Notes under the pieces: model-generated
What the model was told of the DNA's origin: nothing
Database searches by the model: none
The model's input: the letters and a program-made list of their open reading frames with translations, nothing else
Position numbers and translations under genes: made by a program
Shown: positions 1-7,670 of the stretch, in pieces
How the letters are laid out: each line of letters begins with the position of its first letter
Numbering within the stretch: position 1 is the stretch's first letter
Source of the DNA: a bacterium
GTDB taxonomy: Bacteria; Auribacterota; UBA3054
NCBI GenBank assembly: GCA_017444325.1
Contig: JAFSWV010000007.1
Coordinates: 1 to 11,766 of the forward strand
Direction of reading: 5' to 3'
DNA: 11,766 nt

Positions 1-1
1 C

Positions 2-421
2 TTCGAAGTGGACGGTTTCGGAAGCCAACTTCTGATGGACGATTCCAACGCTCCTTCGCTTCTAAGCCTCCCCTATCTTACCGACGTTAAATTAGACGAT
101 CCCATTTATCAAAACACTCGCAAATTCGTCTGGAGCGAAGACAATCCCTACTTCTTCAAGGGCTCCGCCGGATCCGGCATCGGCGGCCCGCACTGCGGGT
201 TGTATAGGCCCTGGCCCATGAGCATCATCATGAAAGCCCTTACAACTAGCGACCGCGCCGAGAAGGAATGGTGCGTGAAAGAGCTTCTGAAGACTGACGG
301 CGGCACAGGCTTTATCCACGAGTCTTTCTACAAAGACGACGCCAAAAATTACAGCCGCTCCTGGTTCGCCTGGGCCAACACGCTCTTCGGCGAACTGATC
401 GTCGAAATGTACGCAGAATAA
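2..421 (+). CDS. Glycoside hydrolase family 125 exo-alpha-1,6-mannosidase, C-terminal part (5' end outside window)
   Basis: The reading frame is open from the window edge, so only the last 139 residues are present. It starts F-E-V-D-G-F-G, continues with MDDSNAPSLLSLPYL (about residues 12-26) and GPHCGLYRPWPMSIIMKAL (about 61-79), and ends with FIHESF followed by an aromatic SWFAWANTLFGEL segment. These are the blocks I know from GH125 (formerly DUF1237), metal-independent exo-mannosidases with an (alpha/alpha)6 barrel that remove alpha-1,6-linked mannose from mannans and N-glycans. The Glu of FIHESF lies 33 residues from the end, matching the position I recall for the catalytic base of the pneumococcal enzyme (Glu393 of about 426). 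The catalytic acid would lie upstream of the window. The frame ends in TAA directly before a strong terminator. The GTG at position 8 is an internal Val codon, not the start. Cellular location cannot be judged without the N-terminus. Confidence 0.92.
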   Translation, partial: FEVDGFGSQLLMDDSNAPSLLSLPYLTDVKLDDPIYQNTRKFVWSEDNPYFFKGSAGSGIGGPHCGLYRPWPMSIIMKALTTSDRAEKEWCVKELLKTDGGTGFIHESFYKDDAKNYSRSWFAWANTLFGELIVEMYAE

Positions 422-452
422 AAAAAAGGCCGCCAAGAGGCGGCCTTTTTTT
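421..452. terminator. Bidirectional rho-independent terminator between convergent genes
   Basis: A run of seven A (421-427) precedes a perfect 7-bp stem GGCCGCC (428-434) / GGCGGCC (439-445) with loop AAGA, followed by seven T (446-452). Since A-run and T-run flank the stem symmetrically, it can work on both strands. It begins within the TAA stop of the GH125 gene and lies 17 bp past the stop of the convergent symporter gene. Confidence 0.93.
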
Positions 453-468
453 ATTCGAACGATCTTAA

Positions 469-2292
469 TCAATCGTTGTTCAGGTAGAGTTTCGGCCAGA
501 GTTTGTACATGCCGAAGCCGCAGGCTGCGACAAGAACGAGGAGGCAGGTGGCCGGAACGGGCTTGCCGTAGATGTAGAGGCCCGTCGAGAAGAGCAGGCT
601 GTAAACCAATATAGTGCCGAGGATCATGCAGAGAATGCCCTGGGGAATGGTGTTGGGCACGGCGTATTTGTCGATCTGGTCGCCTTCCTCGTTGGCTTCC
701 TTGATGACTCTGTTCCAGCCGGGGCCGCCGGGGCAGATGTGACGGTAGAAGGATCTCAAGGTCTTGGTGTCGGTCGCGGGCGCGACGTAAGCCAGAATGA
801 CCCAGACGACCGTCGTCACGGCTACGTTGACGAGGTACGGAAGGAAAGTGTATTCCTTGAAGAGCTCGGGTTCCCAGAAGACGAAAGTCGTGGAGATGAT
901 GAAGGAGAGCGTCATGGCCGCGATCTCGCACCAGGCGTTGATGCGCCACCAGAACCAGCGGAGGATGAAGACCAAGCCCGTGCCGGCGCCGAAGCCGACC
1001 AGGATCTTGAAAGCGAAGGTCGCGCTCTTAAGGTAGAGGGAAAGCACGCAGGCCAAAACCATCAGTATGACGGTGGCGACGCGCCCGACCAGGACCATTT
1101 CCTTTTCAGAGGCCTGAGGCCTCAGGAAGCGTTTCCAGAAGTCGTAGGTGATGTACGAGGAGCCCCAGTTCAGGTGCGTGGAGATCGTTGAGATGTAAGC
1201 GGACATCAAAGACGCGACGACGATGCCTTTCAAACCGTGCGGCAGCATGGTCAGCATCGCGGAGTAAGCCAGGTCGTGACCGGGCATGGTGTGCGGGAAG
1301 GCCGCTTTCAGAGAATCCAGCGTCGGGAAAAGCACCAAGGAAGCCAGGGCCACCAAAAGCCAGGGCCAGGGACGAAGAGCGTAGTGCGCGATGTCGAAGA
1401 AAAGCGTGGAGCCCGTGGCGTGCGCTTCATTCTTGGCCGCCAGGACGCGCTGGGTAAGGTAACCGCCGCCGCCGGGCTCGGCGCCGGGATACCAGGCGCT
1501 CCACCACTGCACGAGAACGGGCATCAGAAGCAGCGTGATGAGGAGGTTAAGGCTTTCCTTGTCAAAGCCGACGCCGGGCGTGTAGATCTCGAAGGAAGGC
1601 AGGATGGCCATCTTCGACTGGACCAGCGGATTGTTCAGCACGGTATCCAAGCCGCCGGCGCGGTTGATAGAAACGACAGCCGCCGCGACGGAGCCGACCA
1701 TAGCGACGATGAAGAGTAGGCAGTCTGTGATGAGCACGCTCTTAAGGCCGCCCAAGACAGAGAAGATCGTCGTGATGGCCGCGGCGTAGATGACGGTCTC
1801 CCAGGGTTTCAGTCCCAGCATGACGCCGCCGATCTTGATGGCCGCCATGGAGACGGTCGCCATGACGATGATGTTGAAAAGGAAGCCGAGATAGACCGCT
1901 CTGAAGCCGCGCAGGAAAGCCGCACTTTCGCCGCTGTAGCGGAGCTCATAGAATCCCAGGTCCGTAACAACGCCGGAGCGGCGCCAGAGCTTGGAATAGA
2001 TGAAGGTCGTCAGCATGCCGGTCATTAGGAAGGCCCACCAGCTCCAGTTCTGAGCGACGCCGCCCTGCCTTACCATGTCGGTAACTAAGTTCGGAGTGTC
2101 GGTAGAAAAAGTTGTGGCAACCATGGAGAAGCCAAGTAACCACCAGGGCATGGAACGGCCGGAAAGGAAGAAGTCCTCGCTTGATTCGCCGGCTTTTTTG
2201 GAAACGATGATGCCCACGACGAGCGTGAAGACCAGGAAACCTATGATGATCCCCCAGTCAAGGGCGTTCACAGGAATGAATTCGTATCCCAT
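469..2292 (-). CDS. Sodium:solute symporter (SSS/SLC5 family), substrate unknown
   Basis: This is a 607-residue, strongly hydrophobic protein with roughly 13-15 predicted membrane segments. It carries the N-terminal SSS signature: a first helix at about 12-30, then F-F-L-S-G-R-S-M-P-W (41-50) leading into GFSMVATTFSTDTPN (54-68), the region that in LeuT-fold sodium symporters forms the unwound first core helix and sodium site. Family members use the sodium gradient to import sugars, sialic acid, amino acids or other small solutes; the substrate cannot be named here. The ATG start is supported by TAAGGA five to six bases upstream (around 2297-2302). The gene is 72 bp downstream of pgpA and convergent with a GH125 mannosidase, so a link to mannose-containing glycans is possible but is only inference, since the two are not co-transcribed. 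Transcription probably ends at the 421-452 hairpin. Confidence 0.9.
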   Translation of the reverse strand: MGYEFIPVNALDWGIIIGFLVFTLVVGIIVSKKAGESSEDFFLSGRSMPWWLLGFSMVATTFSTDTPNLVTDMVRQGGVAQNWSWWAFLMTGMLTTFIYSKLWRRSGVVTDLGFYELRYSGESAAFLRGFRAVYLGFLFNIIVMATVSMAAIKIGGVMLGLKPWETVIYAAAITTIFSVLGGLKSVLITDCLLFIVAMVGSVAAAVVSINRAGGLDTVLNNPLVQSKMAILPSFEIYTPGVGFDKESLNLLITLLLMPVLVQWWSAWYPGAEPGGGGYLTQRVLAAKNEAHATGSTLFFDIAHYALRPWPWLLVALASLVLFPTLDSLKAAFPHTMPGHDLAYSAMLTMLPHGLKGIVVASLMSAYISTISTHLNWGSSYITYDFWKRFLRPQASEKEMVLVGRVATVILMVLACVLSLYLKSATFAFKILVGFGAGTGLVFILRWFWWRINAWCEIAAMTLSFIISTTFVFWEPELFKEYTFLPYLVNVAVTTVVWVILAYVAPATDTKTLRSFYRHICPGGPGWNRVIKEANEEGDQIDKYAVPNTIPQGILCMILGTILVYSLLFSTGLYIYGKPVPATCLLVLVAACGFGMYKLWPKLYLNND

Positions 2293-2346
2293 ATTTTCCT
2301 TAAAGTTGTTGGTTCAAGAATATGATTTCTACGGTTTTTAGTCTAG

Positions 2347-2363
2347 CAAAAGGCGCCCTTTCG
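2347..2363 (-). other. Small hairpin after pgpA, weak terminator-like element
   Basis: On the minus strand, CGAAAGG and CCTTTTG form a 7-bp stem (one G-T pair) around a GCG loop, directly after the pgpA stop. The stem is followed by CTAGACT rather than a U tract, so intrinsic termination would be inefficient. It may attenuate, or simply allow read-through into the symporter gene. No convincing promoter could be identified in the 72-bp gap 2293-2364. Confidence 0.3.
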
Positions 2364-2364
2364 G

Positions 2365-2850
2365 TCAAATCTGAGGGCAGAAGTAAATAATGGCTCCCAG
2401 TATCAATCTCGAAACTATCCCGGCGGCCGTATCGTCGAGCATTATTCCCCACGCTCCGGGGAGTTTTTGCAGCTTATTAATCGGCCAGGGCTTCAGGATG
2501 TCAAAAAAACGGTTGAGTATAAGGCCTATGAGAGCCGTCCAAAGGCTGAAATTAACGCCCAGGAAGGTCAGGAAGGCCGCTGCCGTCTCGTCGATGATAA
2601 CTGAGCCGGGGTCGTGCTTATTGAGGTCTGATTCAGCCTTTCCGCAAAAGATAAGGCCGAGCAGGAAAAAAACCAGCGCAAGGGATGCCTGAATGAGAAG
2701 AGGCTCCCTTGTCAGCGTCGTGGCATACCAGAGAAGAAGGCCCCAAATAGTGCCGACAGTTCCGGGCATGATGGGAAAAAAGCCGGTGAATCCCATCGTA
2801 GAGACAAAGACCGCCAGAGTCTTCTTGCTGCCCGGGGAAACTTCAGACAT
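2365..2850 (-). CDS. pgpA: Phosphatidylglycerophosphatase A
   Basis: The 161-residue product has the PgpA family blocks in order: FFPIMPGTVGTIWG near residues 24-37, the H-D-P-G-S-V-I-I-D-E-T motif near 79-89, and RFFDILKPWPI followed by WGIMLDDTAAGIVSRL in the C-terminal third. PgpA removes the phosphate from phosphatidylglycerophosphate to make phosphatidylglycerol at the inner membrane. The acidic residues of the DPG..IDE and LDD motifs are the expected metal-binding and catalytic sites. The length is typical. The gene's start overlaps the end of pgsA by 8 bp and its own ribosome binding site is weak (GGA about three bases upstream), so translation is probably coupled to pgsA, which makes its substrate. 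It is the last gene of the ftsK-to-pgpA unit. Function is assigned from family motifs. Confidence 0.93.
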   Translation of the reverse strand: MSEVSPGSKKTLAVFVSTMGFTGFFPIMPGTVGTIWGLLLWYATTLTREPLLIQASLALVFFLLGLIFCGKAESDLNKHDPGSVIIDETAAAFLTFLGVNFSLWTALIGLILNRFFDILKPWPINKLQKLPGAWGIMLDDTAAGIVSRLILGAIIYFCPQI

Positions 2851-3424
2851 TTTCCAGATAGAAGTGTTTGTACTTAATGAGGTAATATATGCCGGAAATT
2901 ATCGTCAGAATGGAGACGAACCAGAAGAGCAAATGAGCAGCCAGCCTGAAGTATTCCATGAACGGGCCCTCCAGCCTGAAGTCGTAATACAGGATGAAGT
3001 AAACCAGCGTCGTCACAATTGCGATCATCTGCCAGGCCGTTTTGTGCTTGCCGATGGCATGCGCGCCAAGGACCGCTCCCCTGCTCAATCCTGCCATCCT
3101 GAGCCCCGTGACCACCAGATCTCTCCCCACTATGGCCACGACCATCCAGGGAGCGACCACGTGGTTGATGTAATAGAGAGCCGCGAAGCAGATAAGTACG
3201 GAGCAGACCAGGATCTTGTCAGCCAGAGGATCCATAAGTTTTCCAAAATCCGTCACCAGATCATATTTTCTGGCGATGTGGCCGTCGAGCCAGTCGGTCA
3301 AGGACGCCAAGCCGAAAAGGCCCAGCGCTATGGTCTTGGAATATGGAAAGATTATGAGCAGGCAGGGCATTATGGCAATAGGCAAGGCAAGCCTTGCCAG
3401 CGTTAGCTTGTTGGGAAGATTCAT
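2843..3424 (-). CDS. pgsA: CDP-diacylglycerol--glycerol-3-phosphate 3-phosphatidyltransferase
   Basis: This 193-residue membrane protein carries the complete CDP-alcohol phosphatidyltransferase signature D-x2-D-G-x2-A-R-x8-G-x3-D-x3-D: D44, D47, G48, A51, R52, G61, D65 and D69. The Asp residues bind the metal and the CDP-lipid. The N-terminus (NLPNKLTLARL) is typical of PgsA, and hydrophobic segments flank the signature and fill the C-terminal half. The enzyme transfers phosphatidyl from CDP-diacylglycerol to glycerol-3-phosphate, giving phosphatidylglycerophosphate, the substrate of PgpA encoded next. The ATG overlaps the rimO stop as ATGA (3421-3424) and is preceded by a good GGAGG about seven bases upstream inside rimO. 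Related family enzymes such as phosphatidylserine synthase share the signature, but adjacency to pgpA and the N-terminal sequence favour PgsA. Confidence 0.94.
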   Translation of the reverse strand: MNLPNKLTLARLALPIAIMPCLLIIFPYSKTIALGLFGLASLTDWLDGHIARKYDLVTDFGKLMDPLADKILVCSVLICFAALYYINHVVAPWMVVAIVGRDLVVTGLRMAGLSRGAVLGAHAIGKHKTAWQMIAIVTTLVYFILYYDFRLEGPFMEYFRLAAHLLFWFVSILTIISGIYYLIKYKHFYLENV

Positions 3425-4701
3425 ACCAGCCCCTCCAGGACCGCCGTGCCTGTCACGTCGTAGCTGGCGGCTCCGGTGATCTTGACGGGTATTATGGAGC
3501 CGACGGGGATCTTCTTGGCGTTCCTTATGGTGACTTCGTTGTCAACGTCCGGGGCGTCAGCCGTTCTTCTGCCGAAGCTGCGCTCCTTTTCCTTGCGGTC
3601 GATGATGACGGGTATGGTCTTGCCAATATAGCTTCTGTTCTTCTTCAAAGAGATCTCTTTCTGAGCGCGCATCAAAATGTCCGCTCTCCCCTCTTTCACT
3701 TCCTGGGGAATAGGATCGCCCAAGGGGAAAGCGGGAGTCGCTTCCTCCAAGGAGTAAGCGAAAACGCCCAGGTGATGGAACAAGCCCTTCTTGACGAACG
3801 CTTCCAATTCCTCGAAAGCCTCTTTCGTCTCGCCCGGGAAACCGGTGATGAAGGTCGTCCTCAGCGTCACATCCGGGATCTTGTTCAATATCTTGTCGAG
3901 CAGTTTTTCCGTAAAGGCGTGGGTGGGACGGCGCATGGCTTTAAGCACGTCCTCGTTGACGTGCTGCAAAGGCAGGTCGATGTATTTGCAGATCTTCTCC
4001 TCCCCTGCTATCACGTCTATAAGTTCGTCGCTCATCGTCGCAGGATAGAGATACTGCAGCCTGATCCAGTAGAGGTCTTCGATCGCGCAGAGTTTTTCCA
4101 AAAGTTTCGGAAGCTTTTTGTAAGCGGAAGTGTCCTGGGCGATGACGTTCAGTTCAACGACGCCCTCAGCGGCCATTTCTTTCGCTTCCTCAACCAGCGC
4201 CTCTATCGGCTCCTCCGCCATCGGCCCTCTTAATCTCGGGATCGAGCAGAAAGCGCACTTGTGGTCGCAGCCGTCGGCGATCCTCAGGAAGCCGTAGTGC
4301 GGCGGGGTGATCCTGATCCTCGGTCCGTAAGGAATATCAACAGGCTTTTTCGTTCTGAAAAGTTTAGCGACCACTTCGGAAATAGTCGCCTCATTGGCGA
4401 CCGGCAGCCAGGCGTCAACTTCCATCTGCCTGCCTTTGAGAATCTGTTCTCCGTAATAGTTGACGAAACAGCCAGTAACGATGAGCTTTTGATCTGCGCG
4501 CTTCTGGCTCACTAATTCAATGATGACAGCCGAAGCCTCGTCCCTGGCTTCCGCAATGAAAGCGCAAGTGTTGACCAGCATGAGGTCGGCTTCTTCCGGA
4601 GTGGCGCATATCTCGTTTCCCTCCTGGAGAAGCGAACCCAGCATCCTCTCGGTATCGACCTGGTTTTTCGCGCAGCCGAGGCTCACCACATAGATCTTCA
4701 T
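3421..4701 (-). CDS. rimO: Ribosomal protein S12 (Asp) methylthiotransferase RimO
   Basis: The 426-residue product has the three-part methylthiotransferase layout. An N-terminal UPF0004 domain carries three cluster cysteines (C10 in SLGCAKNQVDTE, C46 in VNTCAF, C78 in VTGCF). A radical-SAM domain has C145, C149 and C152 in the CDHKCAFC motif. A C-terminal TRAM-like domain covers about residues 360-426. The blocks IAQDTSAY, IRLQYLYP and IDLPLQHVNEDVLKAMRRP fit RimO rather than MiaB. RimO uses two [4Fe-4S] clusters and S-adenosylmethionine to add a methylthio group to the conserved aspartate of ribosomal protein S12. Length is normal for the family and no cluster ligand is missing. The start lies 1 bp after the upstream HTH gene's stop (TGA-T-ATG), with GAGG about nine bases upstream. 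It is co-transcribed with pgsA downstream. Confidence 0.95.
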   Translation of the reverse strand: MKIYVVSLGCAKNQVDTERMLGSLLQEGNEICATPEEADLMLVNTCAFIAEARDEASAVIIELVSQKRADQKLIVTGCFVNYYGEQILKGRQMEVDAWLPVANEATISEVVAKLFRTKKPVDIPYGPRIRITPPHYGFLRIADGCDHKCAFCSIPRLRGPMAEEPIEALVEEAKEMAAEGVVELNVIAQDTSAYKKLPKLLEKLCAIEDLYWIRLQYLYPATMSDELIDVIAGEEKICKYIDLPLQHVNEDVLKAMRRPTHAFTEKLLDKILNKIPDVTLRTTFITGFPGETKEAFEELEAFVKKGLFHHLGVFAYSLEEATPAFPLGDPIPQEVKEGRADILMRAQKEISLKKNRSYIGKTIPVIIDRKEKERSFGRRTADAPDVDNEVTIRNAKKIPVGSIIPVKITGAASYDVTGTAVLEGLV

Positions 4702-4702
4702 A

Positions 4703-5296
4703 TCAATCGACCTCGGGAAGTTTCTCGGAGAAATTGAATTCCTGCTTCACGCTGCGGATGATCTGGAGTTCCCTGCTGACGGCGTCGCCCTTGGCGTCCA
4801 CAGTCTTCTGCTCCTTGATAGCCGCTTCCTTGGCTTTCCTTTCCTGGCGCGCGTGGCCGGTGATCTTGACCAGGGCCACTATGACGCCGAGAATAACGAG
4901 TGCGAAAACGAACCAGTGCCTCGGCATGATGTCGCCTTCCTCCGCCTTCTTCGCCCTTTCCTTGTTCTTCCTCAGAATCTTCTCGGAAGCCGGCACGGAG
5001 CTTGAGGGGAAAGCGGAATACTGTTTGGAAACGGATTGGAAACTCTCGGCAAGCTGTTCGCCGTCGAGGCCAAGGTAATTGCCGTATTTCTTGATATAGT
5101 TCTTGGTGTAGATGGCGACCGGCATATGCTCGTAGTCGTCTCTTTCCAGAGCTTCCAGGTAAGAAACTTTGATATGGATATTGTCGGAGATCTCCAGAAG
5201 CGTCAGCTTCCTCTCCTCTCTCTTAGCCTTGAGCTGCTCCCCTATTCCGGGAGGCATCACGGTCTGCATTTCTTCATTAACGTTACGGTCACTCAT
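4703..5296 (-). CDS. RodZ-like membrane-anchored helix-turn-helix protein (short form)
   Basis: The 197-residue protein begins with a RodZ-type HTH domain at about residues 16-85. Key blocks are GEQLKAKREERKLTLLEIS, IHIKVSYLEALERDDYEHMP and YTKNYIKKYGNYLGLD. A charged linker (about 105-125) and one membrane segment (about 127-146) follow. The remaining roughly 50 residues are a Lys/Glu-rich tail. RodZ links the MreB cytoskeleton to the membrane in rod-shaped bacteria through its HTH domain. Here the large beta-rich C-terminal domain of classical RodZ is absent, so a RodZ role is likely but not certain, and a membrane-bound regulator remains possible. The ATG lies 8 bp inside the end of ftsK with a GGAAG-like binding site upstream; the gene ends 1 bp before rimO. 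This placement implies co-expression with the division and lipid genes. Confidence 0.82.
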   Translation of the reverse strand: MSDRNVNEEMQTVMPPGIGEQLKAKREERKLTLLEISDNIHIKVSYLEALERDDYEHMPVAIYTKNYIKKYGNYLGLDGEQLAESFQSVSKQYSAFPSSSVPASEKILRKNKERAKKAEEGDIMPRHWFVFALVILGVIVALVKITGHARQERKAKEAAIKEQKTVDAKGDAVSRELQIIRSVKQEFNFSEKLPEVD

Positions 5297-7607
5297 CTTC
5301 TTCCACTATCTCTTCTTCATTGTTTTCATCGAACATTTCTTCCTGCACTCCCTCCTCGAGATCTATGCCGCCTTCAGGCGGCCAGCTCTCGACCAGGATG
5401 TCTCTCGGCTTGGATCCGTTCCTCGGGCCCACCACCTTCAGCTTCTCCATCGTGTCGATCATGCGGGCGGCGCGGGCGTAGCCCACCGACAGCACGCGCT
5501 GCAAGTACGAGGCGCTGGCGTTGCCGGAACTCAGGACATACTGGATGGCTTCGTCAAGCTTCGGATCGTAATCGATCTCGCCGTCCATAAGGTCGTCCTC
5601 TTTGCCTTCCATGAAGTCAACGTAAGAGGGCTCGCGCTGTTCGCGGACGAAATCAGTCACGCGCTTCACTTCATCTTCGGAAACGAAGGCGCCCTGGATG
5701 CGCAGCGTTCTGTTGTAGGTCTGGGATCTCACCAGCATGTCGCCCATGCCCAAAAGCTTCTCGCTGCCCATCTCGTCAAGGATGACGCGGGAGTCGATTC
5801 CCGAGGTGGTCTTGAAGGCGATGCGGGCGGGAATATTGGCTTTAATAGTGCCCGTGATGACGTTGGTCGAAGGACGCTGCGTAGCCAGCACCATGTGAAT
5901 GCCGGCGGCTCTGGCCAGCTGCGCCAGGCGCTGGATCTTCTTTTCGATATTGTCGCCCTGCGTCAGCATAAGGTCAGCCAGTTCGTCAACCACCAGCACG
6001 ATGTAAGGCAGGAAGTTCGGCACGTCATACTCCTGATTGCCGTGCTGGATCTTCAAAGGCTTGGGATCAATGGCGCGCTGCTGATTGAAAGAGCCGATCT
6101 CCCTGACGCCGGCCCGGGCGAAGAACTTGTAGCGGCGCTCCATCTCCACGATCAGCCAATCTAGGGCGTCCGGGACTTTCTCCAGATCGGTCAGAATAGG
6201 CACTAGAAGATGGGGAATGTCGTGATAAAGCGTCATCTCCACCGTCTTGGGGTCAACCAAAATGAGCTTCAGTTCATCCGGGCGGAAACGGAACAGAAGG
6301 CTCATGAGGATTGTGTTAATACAAACTGATTTGCCCGAACCGGTGGCGCCGGCCACCAGAAGGTGCGGCGTCTTGGCCAGGTCTTCCAGAAAAGTCTCGC
6401 CGTCCAGCATCTGCCCCAGAGCCATCATGAGCTTCATCTTCTTGCTCTTTTCCTTGTACTCCTGGGTGGTGCAGAGCTGCGAGAAGAAAACGTTCCTCCT
6501 CGTGCCGTTTGGTATTTCCACGCCGACCGCATCGCGTCCGGGAATAGGAGCGACGATACGGATGGAAGTCGCCTTCATAGACATGGCAATCTCGTTTTCC
6601 AAGGCCGTAATGCGGTTCACTTTAACGCCGGGGCAGGGATGCACTTCGTAGCAAGTGATCGTCGGGCCGCAGATGACTTTCCCAATGCCAGCTTCCACGC
6701 CGTACTGTCTGAAAACATCGGCCAGGACCTTCGCCTTCGCCTTGGCCTCGCCCTCAAGTTCTCGCATGTCCGTAGAGTCCGGCATGTCCAAGAGCTCGAC
6801 GTCCGGCAATTCATAAGGAGGAAGGTCGCTCTCGTCAGCCGTCATGATCATAGGCACGGGCTTCTCCTCGGGTTCAGGAGTAGGCGTCGGTTTTTTCGGC
6901 GCGGGTTTCGGCGTAAATTTAGGCTGCGGAATGGAAACTTCGACTTCCTCCGGCTTTATTCTCTTGGGAGGCGCTTCCTCTTCCTCGTCGTCGAGCTCCT
7001 CCTGCAGCTTTTTAGCGGTGATCGCGCGGAAAAGCGCGACTATCCAGCCGCAGAGTTTGCAGACGCAAAGCCACAGGAATTTCAGAATGGAAGCAAGGTT
7101 CTTGTCGAAGAGCAGCGTCAGGGCGCCGATCAGGATCGCCGTGAAAATAATGGACGTCCCCGCTTCCCCGAAGAAAGTCGTGAAGAAACCGCCGATAGCT
7201 TTTCCGATAAGTCCGCCGCCCGAAGGTATGTCAAGGCGTTTCACGCTTTCCGGGCGGATCATATACAAAAGCACGCTCGCGGAGACCAGGCTCACGACGA
7301 ACATCACCGCCCTTAAAACTATGATCTTTATGGGCAGCCATTCCTTGGAACGGAAGACGACGATCGCCAAAGCCACGCAGGCCAAGATCAGAAAATAGAA
7401 GCCGTAGCCGAAAGCCTGGTAAAAGAAAAACGAGACCCAGGCTCCGATGAGGCCTACGGCGTTGGATTCCGCGTTAGTCTCGAGCCCGTGGTACGTTCCC
7501 AGGGATACGGTCAGCAAGATCGCTATGACGAACAGCGAAAAAGCGCAGAATTCCCGCGTCCGGTCGGAAACGAAATTTTCCAGTTTTTCTTTTGTCTCAT
7601 TACGCAT
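5289..7607 (-). CDS. ftsK: DNA translocase FtsK/SpoIIIE
   Basis: With the start at 7607 (MRNETKEKLE) the product has 772 residues. Hydrophobic helices lie at about 20-38, 62-85, 96-117 and 151-167, with a further hydrophobic stretch at 172-192. An acidic (206-211) and Pro-rich linker leads to the RecA-like motor: Walker A GATGSGKS at 420-427 and Walker B VLVVDE with D541/E542. A C-terminal winged-helix gamma domain (about 680-745, AIQYVLSSGNASASYLQR onward) should read orienting KOPS-type sites. FtsK anchors at the septum and pumps chromosomal DNA toward dif at division. A longer in-frame start at 7673 is rejected because its extra 22 codons are encoded by the terminator hairpin at 7639-7670. 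No Shine-Dalgarno precedes 7607; a -10-like element just upstream suggests a leaderless message. It is the first gene of the unit and overlaps the HTH gene by 8 bp. Confidence 0.94.
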   Translation of the reverse strand: MRNETKEKLENFVSDRTREFCAFSLFVIAILLTVSLGTYHGLETNAESNAVGLIGAWVSFFFYQAFGYGFYFLILACVALAIVVFRSKEWLPIKIIVLRAVMFVVSLVSASVLLYMIRPESVKRLDIPSGGGLIGKAIGGFFTTFFGEAGTSIIFTAILIGALTLLFDKNLASILKFLWLCVCKLCGWIVALFRAITAKKLQEELDDEEEEAPPKRIKPEEVEVSIPQPKFTPKPAPKKPTPTPEPEEKPVPMIMTADESDLPPYELPDVELLDMPDSTDMRELEGEAKAKAKVLADVFRQYGVEAGIGKVICGPTITCYEVHPCPGVKVNRITALENEIAMSMKATSIRIVAPIPGRDAVGVEIPNGTRRNVFFSQLCTTQEYKEKSKKMKLMMALGQMLDGETFLEDLAKTPHLLVAGATGSGKSVCINTILMSLLFRFRPDELKLILVDPKTVEMTLYHDIPHLLVPILTDLEKVPDALDWLIVEMERRYKFFARAGVREIGSFNQQRAIDPKPLKIQHGNQEYDVPNFLPYIVLVVDELADLMLTQGDNIEKKIQRLAQLARAAGIHMVLATQRPSTNVITGTIKANIPARIAFKTTSGIDSRVILDEMGSEKLLGMGDMLVRSQTYNRTLRIQGAFVSEDEVKRVTDFVREQREPSYVDFMEGKEDDLMDGEIDYDPKLDEAIQYVLSSGNASASYLQRVLSVGYARAARMIDTMEKLKVVGPRNGSKPRDILVESWPPEGGIDLEEGVQEEMFDENNEEEIVEEDE

Positions 7608-7614
7608 ATATGAT

Positions 7615-7623
7615 ATTTTAGCA
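7615..7623 (-). promoter_or_regulatory. Candidate extended -10 promoter for ftsK, probably leaderless
   Basis: The minus strand reads TGC-TAAAAT (7623 to 7615), which fits an extended -10 element (TGn plus a TATAAT variant). Seven bases separate the hexamer from the ftsK ATG at 7607, so transcription would start at or next to the A of the ATG. The matching -35 position (about 7638-7643) falls in the T tract of the preceding terminator and reads only TTTTTA, so recognition would depend on the extended -10. This is pattern-based, not demonstrated. Confidence 0.5.
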
Positions 7624-7638
7624 AAAAAACCAATATAT

Positions 7639-7670
7639 AAAAAAGGAGCGGCTTTTGCCGCTCCTTTTTT
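7639..7670 (-). terminator. Rho-independent terminator after the lipoprotein gene
   Basis: A perfect 8-bp stem GGAGCGGC (7645-7652) / GCCGCTCC (7657-7664) with a TTTT loop is flanked by six A (7639-7644) and six T (7665-7670). Read on the minus strand it gives a GC-rich hairpin followed by UUUUUU, directly after the lipoprotein stop codon, whose TGA shares base 7670. It separates the coiled-coil/lipoprotein transcript from ftsK. Confidence 0.93.

Noticed and set aside
92..949. A 285-codon minus-strand open frame across the GH125 gene, terminator and symporter end
   Set aside because: It runs antisense to GH125 and in another frame of the symporter, crosses a bidirectional terminator, and has an Arg/His/Leu-rich low-complexity composition typical of a shadow frame.
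3394..4233. A 279-codon plus-strand frame opposite rimO and pgsA
   Set aside because: It is antisense to two genes with complete catalytic motifs. Its composition mirrors their codon bias and no domain is recognisable.
5169..6164. A 331-codon plus-strand frame opposite ftsK (and a similar one at 6363-7316)
   Set aside because: Both are His/Arg/Val-rich shadows of the GC-rich ftsK codons, with no recognisable domain or start context.
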